A stretch of 38,845 bases of DNA. It comes from Candidatus Poribacteria bacterium. GTDB lineage: Bacteria > Poribacteria > WGA-4E > GCA-2687025. Location of the stretch: the NCBI GenBank assembly GCA_016866785.1, contig VGLH01000021.1, forward strand, positions 1 to 38,845, given 5' to 3'. The notes below the pieces were generated by a model. That model did not search any database and was not told the DNA's origin. It worked only from the letters and a program-made list of their open reading frames with translations. Position 1 is the stretch's first letter; each line of letters begins with the position of its first letter. Shown here one piece after another: positions 24,652 to 32,686 of this stretch. The position numbers and the translations under genes were made by a program.

Positions 24652-25470
24652 TCACGTCGCCTTCAGTCGCGGACGCGCCAGAGACTTGAGGCGCGCCAGC
24701 GCGGCGGCTTCTTCGTCGATCCACGGGCGATGGGCAGGCTGGCTCCGCTTCTGCGGAGGGGCGTTGAACACGTTGATATAGGCGCGTCGGGCATGGTCGG
24801 TCGCGTTCGGGGCGGCGTAGTGGAGCGTCCGGCAGTGGTGGAACGTCGCGCCGCCGGGGTCGAGTGGGCATGCGACCGCCTCCGACGGATCGACATCGTC
24901 CGTGACGAGCCCGTGGACGGTCGGGTCATTGTCGATGTGCCGATGGACGCGCACCTCCCTTGCCAGATGTGACCGTGGGATGAACTGCAGGCATCCGCTA
25001 TCGACCGTCGCCGGGTCGAGGGACATCCAGACGCTGAGCCCGTGATGGAGAACCTGGGGTCCCCAATAGGCTTCGTCTTGGTGCCAGGGCGTCGCGCTCC
25101 CGTACCGAGCGGGCTTGAGGATCATGTGTCCACCGCCGTTCACTTGATCGAGCGGCATGCCCAGCAGCTTCGCGGCGATGGTTCGTCCGTTGCGGAAGTA
25201 AGCCGTCTCGCGGAGCTCCGGGAACGTGCGCTCGGGTCCGAGCACTTGCGGAAGCGTCTCGCGTCCGTCGTGGGCGCGGGGCCCTGCGAGGTCAAAGTAG
25301 GCTCCCTGCTCCTCGCCCGTGCGATTCCCGAAGAGCTCGTCGTAGATGCCCTTGAGCCAGCCCACTTCCTCGTCGGACGTGATGCGCTCGATGCGCAGGT
25401 ATCCCTCTTCGCGGAAGAACGCTATCTGATGGTCCGTGACGTCCGCGACGAAATCGGGCGTCGGTCGCAC
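24652..25470 (-). CDS. Phytanoyl-CoA dioxygenase (PhyH) family Fe(II)/2-oxoglutarate oxygenase
   Basis: A 272-residue cupin-type oxygenase. The metal triad is H130 and D132 (WHQDEAYW) and the distal H217 (CRTLHYAAPN); an Arg after it (DHARRA) would bind 2-oxoglutarate. These enzymes hydroxylate lipids, amino acids or natural products. Poribacteria-like genomes carry many of unknown substrate. The GTG start at 25470 follows a GGAGGAGGAG run. It lies between the ThuA-like gene (40 bases upstream) and the aldo/keto reductase. Confidence 0.88.
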   Translation of the reverse strand: MRPTPDFVADVTDHQIAFFREEGYLRIERITSDEEVGWLKGIYDELFGNRTGEEQGAYFDLAGPRAHDGRETLPQVLGPERTFPELRETAYFRNGRTIAAKLLGMPLDQVNGGGHMILKPARYGSATPWHQDEAYWGPQVLHHGLSVWMSLDPATVDSGCLQFIPRSHLAREVRVHRHIDNDPTVHGLVTDDVDPSEAVACPLDPGGATFHHCRTLHYAAPNATDHARRAYINVFNAPPQKRSQPAHRPWIDEEAAALARLKSLARPRLKAT

Positions 25471-25510
25471 GTCGCTCCTCCTCCGTTGTCACCCGTGCTG
25501 TTCGCGCCGG

Positions 25511-26173
25511 TTAGGCGAGCCTGCCAGCCCACTTGAGGCATCCGACGATGTGTTCGCGGAACCAGGGCTTGTACCAGAGCTCGTCGGGATGACCCAGCCC
25601 CGTGTAGATGACACGCCCCTTGCCGTAGTCATGGCACCAGCCGAGGGCGTAGTCGTGGTCGGGGCGGTTGCCCTTGGACAGATCGACTGACGCGTTGTCG
25701 AGCCGCATCAGGACGTGCGTCTTCTTCCGATCCCAGTTCTTGAACGTGTAGATCTCGTCGACGACCTTGAAGGACGATCCGAGGGGCTTCGTCGCCGGAT
25801 GGTTCGGGTCCTCGACGATGACGTTCACTTCCTGGTGCCACGGATGCCCGGCGAAGTATCCGCCGACCATCTCGCCGTACTCAGCCCATTCGTAGAATGT
25901 GTCCGTGGCGTTGTGGATGCCGACGAACCCCTTGCCGCCGCGCACGAAGTCGAGAAGCGCGCGCTTCTGCACGTCCGTGATCGGGAGCGTTCCCGTCGTG
26001 GCAAACGCGAGGACGTCGACGTTCGCCAGGTTGTCCGCCGTGATTCCGTCGCAGCGGTGCGTCGTGCGGACGCGCCATCCGTTCGTCTTGCCGATCTCCT
26101 TGAACGTGACTTCCGCGTCGGGCAGGTAGGTGTGCTCGAATCCGCCGGAGTAGCGCACCATCAGGATATTCAT
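25511..26173 (-). CDS. ThuA-like (trehalose-utilisation, GATase-like fold) protein
   Basis: A 220-residue protein with the ThuA flavodoxin/GATase-like fold. It starts MNILMVRYSGGFEHTY and contains VLAFATTGTLPITDVQKRAL, GGKGFVGIHNATDTFYEW and GGYFAGHPWHQEVNV, typical for the family. Its role is ill-defined, often linked to sugar metabolism and sometimes to keto-trehalose handling. The start is the ATG at 26173, 7 bases after GGGAG. An in-frame extension to 26308 has no ribosome site and crosses the predicted promoter. It is the first gene of the ThuA-PhyH-AKR operon. Confidence 0.87.
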   Translation of the reverse strand: MNILMVRYSGGFEHTYLPDAEVTFKEIGKTNGWRVRTTHRCDGITADNLANVDVLAFATTGTLPITDVQKRALLDFVRGGKGFVGIHNATDTFYEWAEYGEMVGGYFAGHPWHQEVNVIVEDPNHPATKPLGSSFKVVDEIYTFKNWDRKKTHVLMRLDNASVDLSKGNRPDHDYALGWCHDYGKGRVIYTGLGHPDELWYKPWFREHIVGCLKWAGRLA

Positions 26174-26197
26174 GCAGGGACTCCCTTCGGGTACGGT

Positions 26198-26227
26198 ACA
26201 GTATGGCGAGTCTCCGTCATCCGTCAA
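26198..26227 (-). promoter_or_regulatory. Candidate promoter of the ThuA-PhyH-AKR operon
   Basis: On the minus strand, TTGACG (26222-26227), an 18-base spacer and TACTGT (26198-26203), 25 bases before the ThuA-like start. Confidence 0.45.
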
Positions 26228-26309
26228 GAGAGCCGTCGAGAGGCGTTGGTCGTTCGCTTGTGCTGCAGAGGCGCATGGCAAGATGAGTTCATGCAGTAGT
26301 CCTGCCACC

Positions 26310-26338
26310 TTGCGCCCAGAGAGGGATTTCTGTATTCA
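26310..26338 (+). promoter_or_regulatory. Weak candidate promoter for the sialate esterase operon
   Basis: TTGCGC (26310-26315), 17 bases, TATTCA (26333-26338). The -10 box is poor. The 200-base gap between the divergent genes holds nothing else I can name. Confidence 0.3.
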
Positions 26339-26373
26339 CGTGCCCCGCGACGACCACACGATGAGGAGACAAC

Positions 26374-27858
26374 ATGCTGCGCCGGGGAGCTTGGGTGAGG
26401 ACGGTTGGGGTGCTGGCCGGGATCGGTGTTGCCGCCTGGATCGGCGGCGAGTCGGTGGCGATGGGGGCTGCACTGGTCGGGTTCCTTCTGCTCGCGGCGA
26501 CGCCGCGTGAAGCGCAGGCGGATGTCAAGCTGGCATCCGTGTTCAGCGACGGAATGGTGTTGCAGCGCGACCGGACGCTGGCGGTCTGGGGCACGGCGGA
26601 CGCCGGGGAATCGGTCAGCGTCTCTTTGGCTGGAAATCAGGCGCAAACGGCAGCCGACGGCGACGGCGCGTGGTCGGTGCATCTGCCGGCGGCTGCAGCC
26701 GGCGGACCCCACGAGCTCGTCGCCAAGGGCAAGAACGCCATCACACTCAAGGACGTCCTGGTGGGCGAGGTGTGGGTCTGCTCGGGTCAGTCGAACATGC
26801 AGTGGCCCCTCTCGGAGTCTCTCAACGCCGCTGAGGAGATCGCTGCCGCCGACCATCCGACGATTCGGCTGCTCCAGGTTCCCGCGACCATCTCCGACGA
26901 ACCGCTTGCGAACCTGTCGATGCGATGGCAGCCGTGCTCGCCCTCGACGATCCCCAACTTCTCGGCCGTCGGGTACTTCTTCGGCAGGAAGCTGAACGAG
27001 GACTTAGGCGTGCCGGTGGGGCTCATCAACTCGTCGTGGGGCGGGACGTGCTCCGAGGCATGGACGAGTCGGGAGTCCCTCGCACCCGAGTTCCCGGCGC
27101 TGTTGGCGCGGCAGCACGGGCTCGATGACCCCAACAAACCGACGGTTCTCTTCAACGGGATGGTCTCGCCGCTGCTGCCGCTCACCGTGCGCGGCGCGAT
27201 CTGGTATCAGGGCGAGTCGAACGCGGATCGGGGCTACCAATACCGGTCGCTGTTCCGCACGCTCATCCGCGACTGGCGGCATGCCTGGGGCGACCCGGAC
27301 TTCGCGTTCTTCTTCGTCCAACTGGCGAACTTCGGAGAACCCTTGGCGGAACCCGGTGATAACCACTGGGCGGAGCTCCGCGAGGCGCAACTCATGGCGT
27401 TGGCGGAACCGAGGACCGGCATGGCGGTCGCCATCGACATTGGCGAGGCGAACGACATCCACCCGCGCAACAAGCAGGACGTTGGCAAGCGTCTGGCGCT
27501 GTCTGCGCTCGCGGGCATCTACGGCAGGGATGTCGTCAGTTCGGGTCCCCTCTACGACGGCTGCATCGTCGAGCAGGGCAAGGCGCGGGTCCGGTTCCAG
27601 CATGTGGACGGCGGACTCAAGACGAGCGACGGCAAGGCTCTGCGCGGCTTCGCCATCGCCAGCGAGGATCGCCGGTTCGTCTGGGCGGACGCCGTGATCG
27701 ACGGCAATGCGGTCGTGGTCAGCAGTCCGGACGTCGCACACCCGGCGGCAGTGCGCTACGGCTGGCATCACAACCCGGACGTGAACCTCGTCAACAGCGC
27801 TGGGCTGCCTGCATCGCCGTTCCGCACCGACGATTGGCATGGACTCTCGCCACGGTAA
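26374..27858 (+). CDS. Sialate O-acetylesterase-like SGNH hydrolase, exported
   Basis: A 494-residue protein with a hydrophobic N-terminal export region (~10-47, ending near AQA). A beta domain (VFSDGMVLQRD) is followed by the SGNH esterase core: nucleophile S140 in CSGQSNMQW, GAIWYQGESNA, and the His of DIHPRNKQDVG. Family members remove O-acetyl groups from sialic acids or other acetylated sugars. Acetylated glycans of a host or of marine polysaccharide are likely targets, by inference. GAGGAG lies 7 bases before the ATG. The stop is 5 bases before the next start, so they form an operon. Confidence 0.9.
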   Translation: MLRRGAWVRTVGVLAGIGVAAWIGGESVAMGAALVGFLLLAATPREAQADVKLASVFSDGMVLQRDRTLAVWGTADAGESVSVSLAGNQAQTAADGDGAWSVHLPAAAAGGPHELVAKGKNAITLKDVLVGEVWVCSGQSNMQWPLSESLNAAEEIAAADHPTIRLLQVPATISDEPLANLSMRWQPCSPSTIPNFSAVGYFFGRKLNEDLGVPVGLINSSWGGTCSEAWTSRESLAPEFPALLARQHGLDDPNKPTVLFNGMVSPLLPLTVRGAIWYQGESNADRGYQYRSLFRTLIRDWRHAWGDPDFAFFFVQLANFGEPLAEPGDNHWAELREAQLMALAEPRTGMAVAIDIGEANDIHPRNKQDVGKRLALSALAGIYGRDVVSSGPLYDGCIVEQGKARVRFQHVDGGLKTSDGKALRGFAIASEDRRFVWADAVIDGNAVVVSSPDVAHPAAVRYGWHHNPDVNLVNSAGLPASPFRTDDWHGLSPR

Positions 27859-27863
27859 CGAGC

Positions 27864-28652
27864 ATGGCTGGTCTATCAACTCAGGAACGCGCCGGCTTCC
27901 GCGAACGCGGGTTCGTGGTCGTCCGGCGCGCCTTGTCTCCCGACCGGATCGCCACGTACCGATGCGCGGCGGATCGCGCCGTGGCGATGGCTCGCGCCGG
28001 GCTCTATGCCCGCGTGCGCTGGACGGACGCGGGGCGCACCGACTTCGCGGGCGTCAACGACGTTCTCTATCCCGACGCTCGCTCAGCGGGCTTCATCGAC
28101 TCGCTGTCGGATCCGTCGATCATGGGACCCGTCGCCGACCTGGTGGACGGCAGCGTGCGATACCGCATCTGTACGCTGCTGGTGAACAGCATCCGCTATT
28201 CGTACGCCATCGGGTGGCATCGCGATCTGCCGCCGCCTCCGGGCGTCGATGAGATCGAGCACTTGGAGCGCACGAGCGGGATCGTCCAGCTCAACGGCGC
28301 GCTCGTGGATGATACGTCTCTGTGGATCGTGCCCGGGAGTCATCGGAGAGAGGCAACCGACTCGGAGCGCGTCGCGATGTCGAGCCGCGACCATTCGCTG
28401 CTGCCCGGAGAGATGCAGGTCGTTCTGAACGCTGGCGACGTCGCGTTCTACAACCCGTGCCTGATCCATCGGGCGGCGAACCGTCCCGGAAGGCTCCGGC
28501 GGACGCTCCACTACGCGTTCGAGTCGTCCGCGATGGACTCGGTGGCTCCGGCGGTTCAGCCGTGGATCGACGCCGCGTTCGTGGACTCGCTGCCCGAACC
28601 GGCGCGTCCGATGTTCCACCGGTGGTTCGAGCTGATGCGGTCGCGCGGATGA
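27864..28652 (+). CDS. PhyH-like Fe(II)/2-oxoglutarate dioxygenase
   Basis: A 262-residue protein. The metal motif is H119-x-D121 in IGWHRDLPPPP and the distal His is H202 in CLIHRAANRPGRLRRTLHY, where the following Arg binds 2-oxoglutarate. The start at 27864 is preferred over an in-frame start at 27834, which overlaps the previous gene. The protein then begins with LSTQERAGFRERGFVVVRRA, the usual family N-terminus. It differs clearly from the PhyH at 24652. The substrate is unknown. Confidence 0.87.
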   Translation: MAGLSTQERAGFRERGFVVVRRALSPDRIATYRCAADRAVAMARAGLYARVRWTDAGRTDFAGVNDVLYPDARSAGFIDSLSDPSIMGPVADLVDGSVRYRICTLLVNSIRYSYAIGWHRDLPPPPGVDEIEHLERTSGIVQLNGALVDDTSLWIVPGSHRREATDSERVAMSSRDHSLLPGEMQVVLNAGDVAFYNPCLIHRAANRPGRLRRTLHYAFESSAMDSVAPAVQPWIDAAFVDSLPEPARPMFHRWFELMRSRG

Positions 28653-28666
28653 CCGCCCAATGCGGC

Positions 28667-28695
28667 TTGACAACTCGCCTGGCGGGGTCTATGCT
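28667..28695 (+). promoter_or_regulatory. Sigma-70 promoter for tRNA-Ser
   Basis: TTGACA (28667-28672), 17 bases, TATGCT (28690-28695), 36 bases before the tRNA. It begins just after the dioxygenase stop. Confidence 0.7.
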
Positions 28696-28731
28696 TCCTC
28701 ACGCCAGCAGGCATGCCTGCCGCCCGAATGC

Positions 28732-28821
28732 GGAGAGATGCGGGAGCGGCTGATCCGGCGTGACTGGAAATCACGTGTGGGGGCAACCTCACCGAGGGTT
28801 CGAATCCCTCTCTCTCCGCCA
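28732..28821 (+). tRNA. tRNA-Ser (anticodon GGA), CCA encoded
   Basis: A class II tRNA with a long variable arm (GTGTGGGGGCAACCTCAC region). The acceptor is GGAGAGA/TCTCTCC, the anticodon loop CTGGAAA gives GGA, and the T arm is GAGGG-TTCGAAT-CCCTC. The discriminator is G and CCA is at 28819-28821. Confidence 0.95.
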
Positions 28822-29142
28822 TCAGAACTTCTTCCGCGCCACGATGACCTGACGCCGCGCCGTGTGATCGTACGGCGTTCCCGACAGATGCCCATACGCT
28901 TCCGCCTCGGCGAACCCGCAGTCGAGCGCCAGGTCTTTGAGCTCCTTCGCCGAATAGAGCCGATGCCCCAGGTCGTAGTCCGACCGCTTGCCGTCGCGGA
29001 TGATCGACCACGTGTTCTCGATCCACGACCAGTCCTGGCAGACGCGCCGCTCTTGGAGCAGGACGACCGGCACGCCATCGGTTGTCGTCTGCTCCCAGTC
29101 GCGCCGACGCTGAATCGGCTCACGTCCGTCGCCGTCGCGCAC
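28822..29142 (-). pseudogene. C-terminal fragment of a SAM-dependent methyltransferase
   Basis: The last ~95 residues look like a class I methyltransferase tail: DWSWIENTWSIIRDGKRSDY, then GHRLYSAKELKDLALDCGF and YDHTARRQVIVARKKF. The SAM-binding half is missing, and no start or ribosome site is convincing. Its stop directly abuts the tRNA-Ser CCA end. It is cut off near 29100-29145, where an unrelated plus-strand gene tail begins. Confidence 0.65.
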
Positions 29143-29145
29143 TCG

Positions 29146-29442
29146 GAGCCGGTTCCCGATCGCGCGAAGCCGCTCGCGGCGGAGTCGTATCTCAAGTCGG
29201 TCGAAGGCGTCGAGTGGGTCGCGGGATTCCTCAAGGACGAGGCGGGAGCCGAGTACCTCTACATCGTCAACCGGAACCTGCGCGCGTCGGCGGCTCTGAC
29301 GCAGGAGTTCGATGGGAGTGTGCGAGGTGTCGAAGCCGTTTCGCGCGGGAACGCGAGCGATGCGGCGGTGTCATTCGCGGGCGGACGCGCGACGGCGACG
29401 CTGGCGGCCGGAGACGCGGTTCTCCTGCGCGTCGCGCGTTGA
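29146..29442 (+). pseudogene. C-terminal fragment of a probable secreted glycosidase-like protein
   Basis: The final ~95 residues form a beta-sandwich-like tail: GVEWVAGFLKDEAGAEYLYI, VNRNLRASAALTQEF and ATATLAAGDAVLLRVAR. This style of ending closes many bacterial glycoside hydrolases and similar secreted enzymes. There is no start or catalytic part. The open frame upstream runs antisense through the methyltransferase fragment and the tRNA, so it is not genuine there. Confidence 0.5.
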
Positions 29443-29480
29443 CGCAGCGCGTCACGACCACTCATCGGTGAGACGGATAG

Positions 29481-29634
29481 CTAGTGGTCAGTTACTTTGG
29501 AGACGTCGTCTTCCCCCCACCTCAATCCTCCCCCACGCTTCGCGGGGGAGGAGGCTATGTCCCCTCCCCCTTGCATGGAGGAGGGTTAGGGTGGGGGTTG
29601 GACAAACCGACAATTCACTGTCACTGACCACTAG
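29481..29634. mobile_element. MITE-like repeat with 12-bp perfect terminal inverted repeats
   Basis: CTAGTGGTCAGT (29481-29492) and ACTGACCACTAG (29623-29634) are perfect inverted ends of a 154-bp non-coding element. It is filled with C-rich/G-rich palindromic blocks (CCTCCCCC...GGGGGAGG). No transposase is present. The right end supplies the stop codon of the pentapeptide protein (29631-29633, minus strand). Confidence 0.7.
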
Positions 29635-30221
29635 AACCGCCGGAACTGGGCGTTAGGCTTCCTGTCGACGCGCCGGGCGCGTTCGTCGATGCGCCAGTAG
29701 ACCATCCCCGCCTCGAACGGATCGAGCGTCTCCGGCAGGATGGTGTAGGCGTCGAAGACGGCTCCCGTGAGGTCCGTCTGGGTCAGGTCCGTTTCGCGAA
29801 GGTCAGCCCGTTGGAGAAACGCTCCGCGCAGGTCGGTTCCCTTGAGCCGGGCGTCTTGCAGGCGCGCCATGCGGAGGTCCGCCTGGGACAGGTCAGCGCC
29901 TTCGAGCTTCGCGCCGCGCAGATCGGCTCCGAACAGGTTGGCGCGGTAGACCTGAGCGCCGGTGAGGTCGGCTTCGCCCAGGTCGGTTCGGTAGAAGCTG
30001 GCGTATTCGAGCGTCGCCCCCGCCAGATTTGCGCCGTGCAGATTGGATCGTGACAAGACGACGTTCGAGAGATCGGCTCCAGCGAGCTTGGTGTCGGGAG
30101 CCGACGTGCGACGCATGACATCGCCCGGAAGCACGCGCCGCTTCCCCGCCACGGTCGTTGCCGCGCATCCTGCCGATACTCCAACGGCGACGATGAGTGC
30201 GCCGATCACGAAGCTGCGCAT
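29631..30221 (-). CDS. Pentapeptide-repeat lipoprotein
   Basis: A 196-residue protein. The signal sequence MRSFVIGALIVAVGVSAGC suggests a lipoprotein, though the lipobox VSAGC is imperfect. About 20 tandem A(D/N)LxX units follow (LSNVVLSRSNLHGANLAGAT, DLSQADLRMARLQDARLKGT), which fold as a right-handed quadrilateral helix. A short tail (YWRIDERARRVDRKPNAQ) follows. Function is unknown; such proteins are often binding scaffolds. AGGAGGG lies 7 bases before the ATG at 30221. The stop comes from the adjacent MITE-like element, so the original C-terminus may have been longer. Confidence 0.85.
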   Translation of the reverse strand: MRSFVIGALIVAVGVSAGCAATTVAGKRRVLPGDVMRRTSAPDTKLAGADLSNVVLSRSNLHGANLAGATLEYASFYRTDLGEADLTGAQVYRANLFGADLRGAKLEGADLSQADLRMARLQDARLKGTDLRGAFLQRADLRETDLTQTDLTGAVFDAYTILPETLDPFEAGMVYWRIDERARRVDRKPNAQFRRF

Positions 30222-30262
30222 CGTCGAACCCTCCTGAACCTGCGGTGATTCCTGCGGCGGAC

Positions 30263-30291
30263 TTGACGGGTTCCCAAAGCCCTGCGATGCT
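30263..30291 (+). promoter_or_regulatory. Candidate promoter of the lyase/beta-helix operon
   Basis: TTGACG (30263-30268), 17 bases, GATGCT (30286-30291), 45 bases before the next start. Confidence 0.4.
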
Positions 30292-30335
30292 CGGGGCGCG
30301 TTTCCGACCAGCCGGCACATCCCGAGGAGCCGTGG

Positions 30336-31505
30336 ATGCCCCAGGGCGATCTGTTTCCCAGCGAAGCCTCGCCGACCCGCGATGACGTAACGGGCGTCGT
30401 CGTCTGGCAGATGACGCGCCAGGCGTCCGTCCACCACAACCTCTACTTCCTGACACCCTCGATGACGCCGGACAGCCGCCACGTCGTCTTTACATCATAC
30501 CGTACGGGGGAACCCAACTTCTTCATGGCGCGGTTCCCCGACGGCGATCTCGTCCAGTTGACAGACGAATCGGGCATCCACGGATACTCGGGAACGCTCT
30601 CCGATGACGGGCTGACGCTCTACTACACCTGCGGATCGCGCGTGCGAGCCCTCGACATCGTGACGTTGGGAACGCGCACGCTCGCCGACTACGACGGCGG
30701 ACAGCTCGGCGAATGCAGCCTGAACGCCGATGGGTCGCTGATCGTGACCGCGATGAAGCGCGACGGACGCGCCCGGATCGCTGTCACCCGCACCGACGGC
30801 TCCGGCGGCGATGTCATCCACGAGTCCCCGCGCACGATCATCCATCCGCAGTTCCACCCGACCGATCCGACGCTCATCGAGTACGCCGGCGATCCCGCGC
30901 CGCGCATGTGGATAATCCGCGCCGACGGCTCCGAGAACACCCTCCTGTGGGAGCACGACAACGACGAGTTCCTCGTCCATGAGACGTTCCTGCCGGGAAC
31001 CGACGACCTGATCGTCGTCCGGTGGCACTACGCCCTCCAGCGGTTCTCGCTGAGAACGCGGCAGATGAGCGCCATCGCGGCGTTCAACGCGTGGCACATC
31101 GCCCCGACACGCGATGGGCGGTTCGTTCTCTGCGACACGGCGCACCCCGACATCGGGCTGCAGATCGTCCACGTCGGGACGGGCGAGCGGCGGACGCTCT
31201 GCCACCCGCGAAGCTCCAACGGCGGAACCCAGTGGCGCAAGAACCGGTACGCGCTCGCGGAAGACTTCGCCGCCGCGTCGAAGGCGGTCGCGGACGAGCG
31301 GGGCAGAAGCCTGTCGTGGATGGAGATGAAGATCGAGCCGGTCTACGGGCCCCAGTGGTCGCATCCGCACCCGTCGTTCTCGACGGACGAACACTACGTC
31401 GTCTTCACGTCGGATCGGACGGGTCAGGCGCAAGTCTACATCGCGGGGATACCCGACGGCTTCTTCGAGGCACTGGCTCGCACGGCAGAAGGAGATCGCC
31501 AATGA
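30336..31505 (+). CDS. Oligogalacturonate lyase-like (PL22) beta-propeller protein
   Basis: A 389-residue propeller of TolB/WD40-like repeats. Features typical of oligogalacturonide lyase are the early HHNLYFLTPSMTPDSRHVVF, then PRTIIHPQFHP, NAWHIAPTRDG and WSHPHPSFSTDEHYVVFTSD, giving several conserved His that could bind the catalytic metal. Such enzymes split di- and oligogalacturonates in the cytoplasm; no signal peptide is seen here. The exact substrate is inferred. GAGGAG precedes the ATG. The stop overlaps the next start as ATGA. Confidence 0.8.
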   Translation: MPQGDLFPSEASPTRDDVTGVVVWQMTRQASVHHNLYFLTPSMTPDSRHVVFTSYRTGEPNFFMARFPDGDLVQLTDESGIHGYSGTLSDDGLTLYYTCGSRVRALDIVTLGTRTLADYDGGQLGECSLNADGSLIVTAMKRDGRARIAVTRTDGSGGDVIHESPRTIIHPQFHPTDPTLIEYAGDPAPRMWIIRADGSENTLLWEHDNDEFLVHETFLPGTDDLIVVRWHYALQRFSLRTRQMSAIAAFNAWHIAPTRDGRFVLCDTAHPDIGLQIVHVGTGERRTLCHPRSSNGGTQWRKNRYALAEDFAAASKAVADERGRSLSWMEMKIEPVYGPQWSHPHPSFSTDEHYVVFTSDRTGQAQVYIAGIPDGFFEALARTAEGDRQ

Positions 31506-32686
31506 TTCGCGCTGCATTGGCGCTCGCGGTACTCGTCGTGCCGTGTGCGATGGCATCTGAGACGATCGTCCGCGACCGGAACGCGCTCCAGGCTGCCGTC
31601 GCGTCCGCGAAGCCCGGCGACCGCATCCTCATCGCGCCGGGAACCTATGAAGGCGGGCTCTACTTTCGCGGCGTGACCGGCGAGCCTGGGAACCGCATCG
31701 TCATCGCCGCGCTGGACTCGACGAACCCGCCGGTGTTCGACGGCGGGGGACAGGCGATGCACATCGCCGGAGCGTCGCATCTGGAGCTCCGCGACCTCGT
31801 CTCGGCGAACATGACCGGCAACGGCTGGAACCTCGACGACGGCGGGAACTTCGGTTCCGCGCGCGATATCGTCCTGAGCGGCATCCGCGTCCGCGACGTA
31901 GGGCCCGAAGGCAACCGGGATGGCATCAAGCTGTCGGGACTGAACGGCTTCGTCGTCGAGAACTGCGTCGTCGAACGGTGGGGAACCGGCGGGTCGGGGA
32001 TCGACATGGTGGGCTGCCACAACGGTTTGATAGCCGGCTGCCGTTTCGAGACGACGCCGACGCAGACGAGCGAGGGCGTCCAGATGAAGGGCGGAACCGC
32101 CGATGTCGTCGTTCGCGGGAACCGGTTCGTCAACGCGGGAAGGGGCGTGAACATCGGAGGAAGCACGGGCTTGGAGTTCTTCCGTCCGGCGCTGAATCTC
32201 GACGGGAGCATGGAGAACTCCGAGGCGCGCGCGATCGTCGTCGAGGGCAACACGTTCATCGGGAGCGGTGCGGCGGTCGCGTTCGTGGGTGTCGACAGGG
32301 CGGTCGTGCGATACAACACGATCTACCGCCCGGGTCGGTGGGCGCTTCGCATCCTACAAGAGAACCGCAGCGAGACGTTCGTGCCGTCGCGGAACGGCGT
32401 GTTCGAGCGCAACCTGATCGCCTTCCGGTCGGACGCTTGGGCGTCGAGCGGGGTCAACATCGGACCGAACACGGCTCCGGAGACGTTCCGGTTCGCGTCG
32501 AACTGGTGGTACTGCCTCGATGCCCCGGCAAGGAGCCACCCCGACCTGCCGACGGAGGAGGCACACGGGACGTACGGTGTCGATCCGGCGCTCGCGGACC
32601 CGGAAGCCGGCGATTTCGCGCCGAAGGCAGGAAGCCCCGCTGCCGGGGTCGGGGCTCACGCGCTGCCGTCGAAAGCGACGCCCTAA
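31502..32686 (+). CDS. Exported right-handed parallel beta-helix protein
   Basis: A 394-residue protein with a signal peptide (MIRAALALAVLVVPCAMA). Beta-helix coils follow, with repeated V-x-N/G-x-x-F/I patterns (GFVVENCVVERWG, ADVVVRGNRFVNAGRGVNIG, AIVVEGNTFIGSG). The opening LQAAVASAKPGDRILIAPGT is the usual N-terminus of pectate-lyase-like and NosD-like proteins. Catalytic residues cannot be assigned, so it may be a polysaccharide lyase or a binding protein. It is coupled to the lyase-like gene and preceded by AAGGAG. Its stop overlaps the convergent DUF4838 stop (32683-32686). Confidence 0.82.
   Translation: MIRAALALAVLVVPCAMASETIVRDRNALQAAVASAKPGDRILIAPGTYEGGLYFRGVTGEPGNRIVIAALDSTNPPVFDGGGQAMHIAGASHLELRDLVSANMTGNGWNLDDGGNFGSARDIVLSGIRVRDVGPEGNRDGIKLSGLNGFVVENCVVERWGTGGSGIDMVGCHNGLIAGCRFETTPTQTSEGVQMKGGTADVVVRGNRFVNAGRGVNIGGSTGLEFFRPALNLDGSMENSEARAIVVEGNTFIGSGAAVAFVGVDRAVVRYNTIYRPGRWALRILQENRSETFVPSRNGVFERNLIAFRSDAWASSGVNIGPNTAPETFRFASNWWYCLDAPARSHPDLPTEEAHGTYGVDPALADPEAGDFAPKAGSPAAGVGAHALPSKATP

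Noticed and set aside
28660-29145. Plus-strand open frame leading into the glycosidase-like tail
   Set aside because: It crosses tRNA-Ser and runs antisense to a recognisable methyltransferase fragment; only the part after ~29146 has protein-like features.
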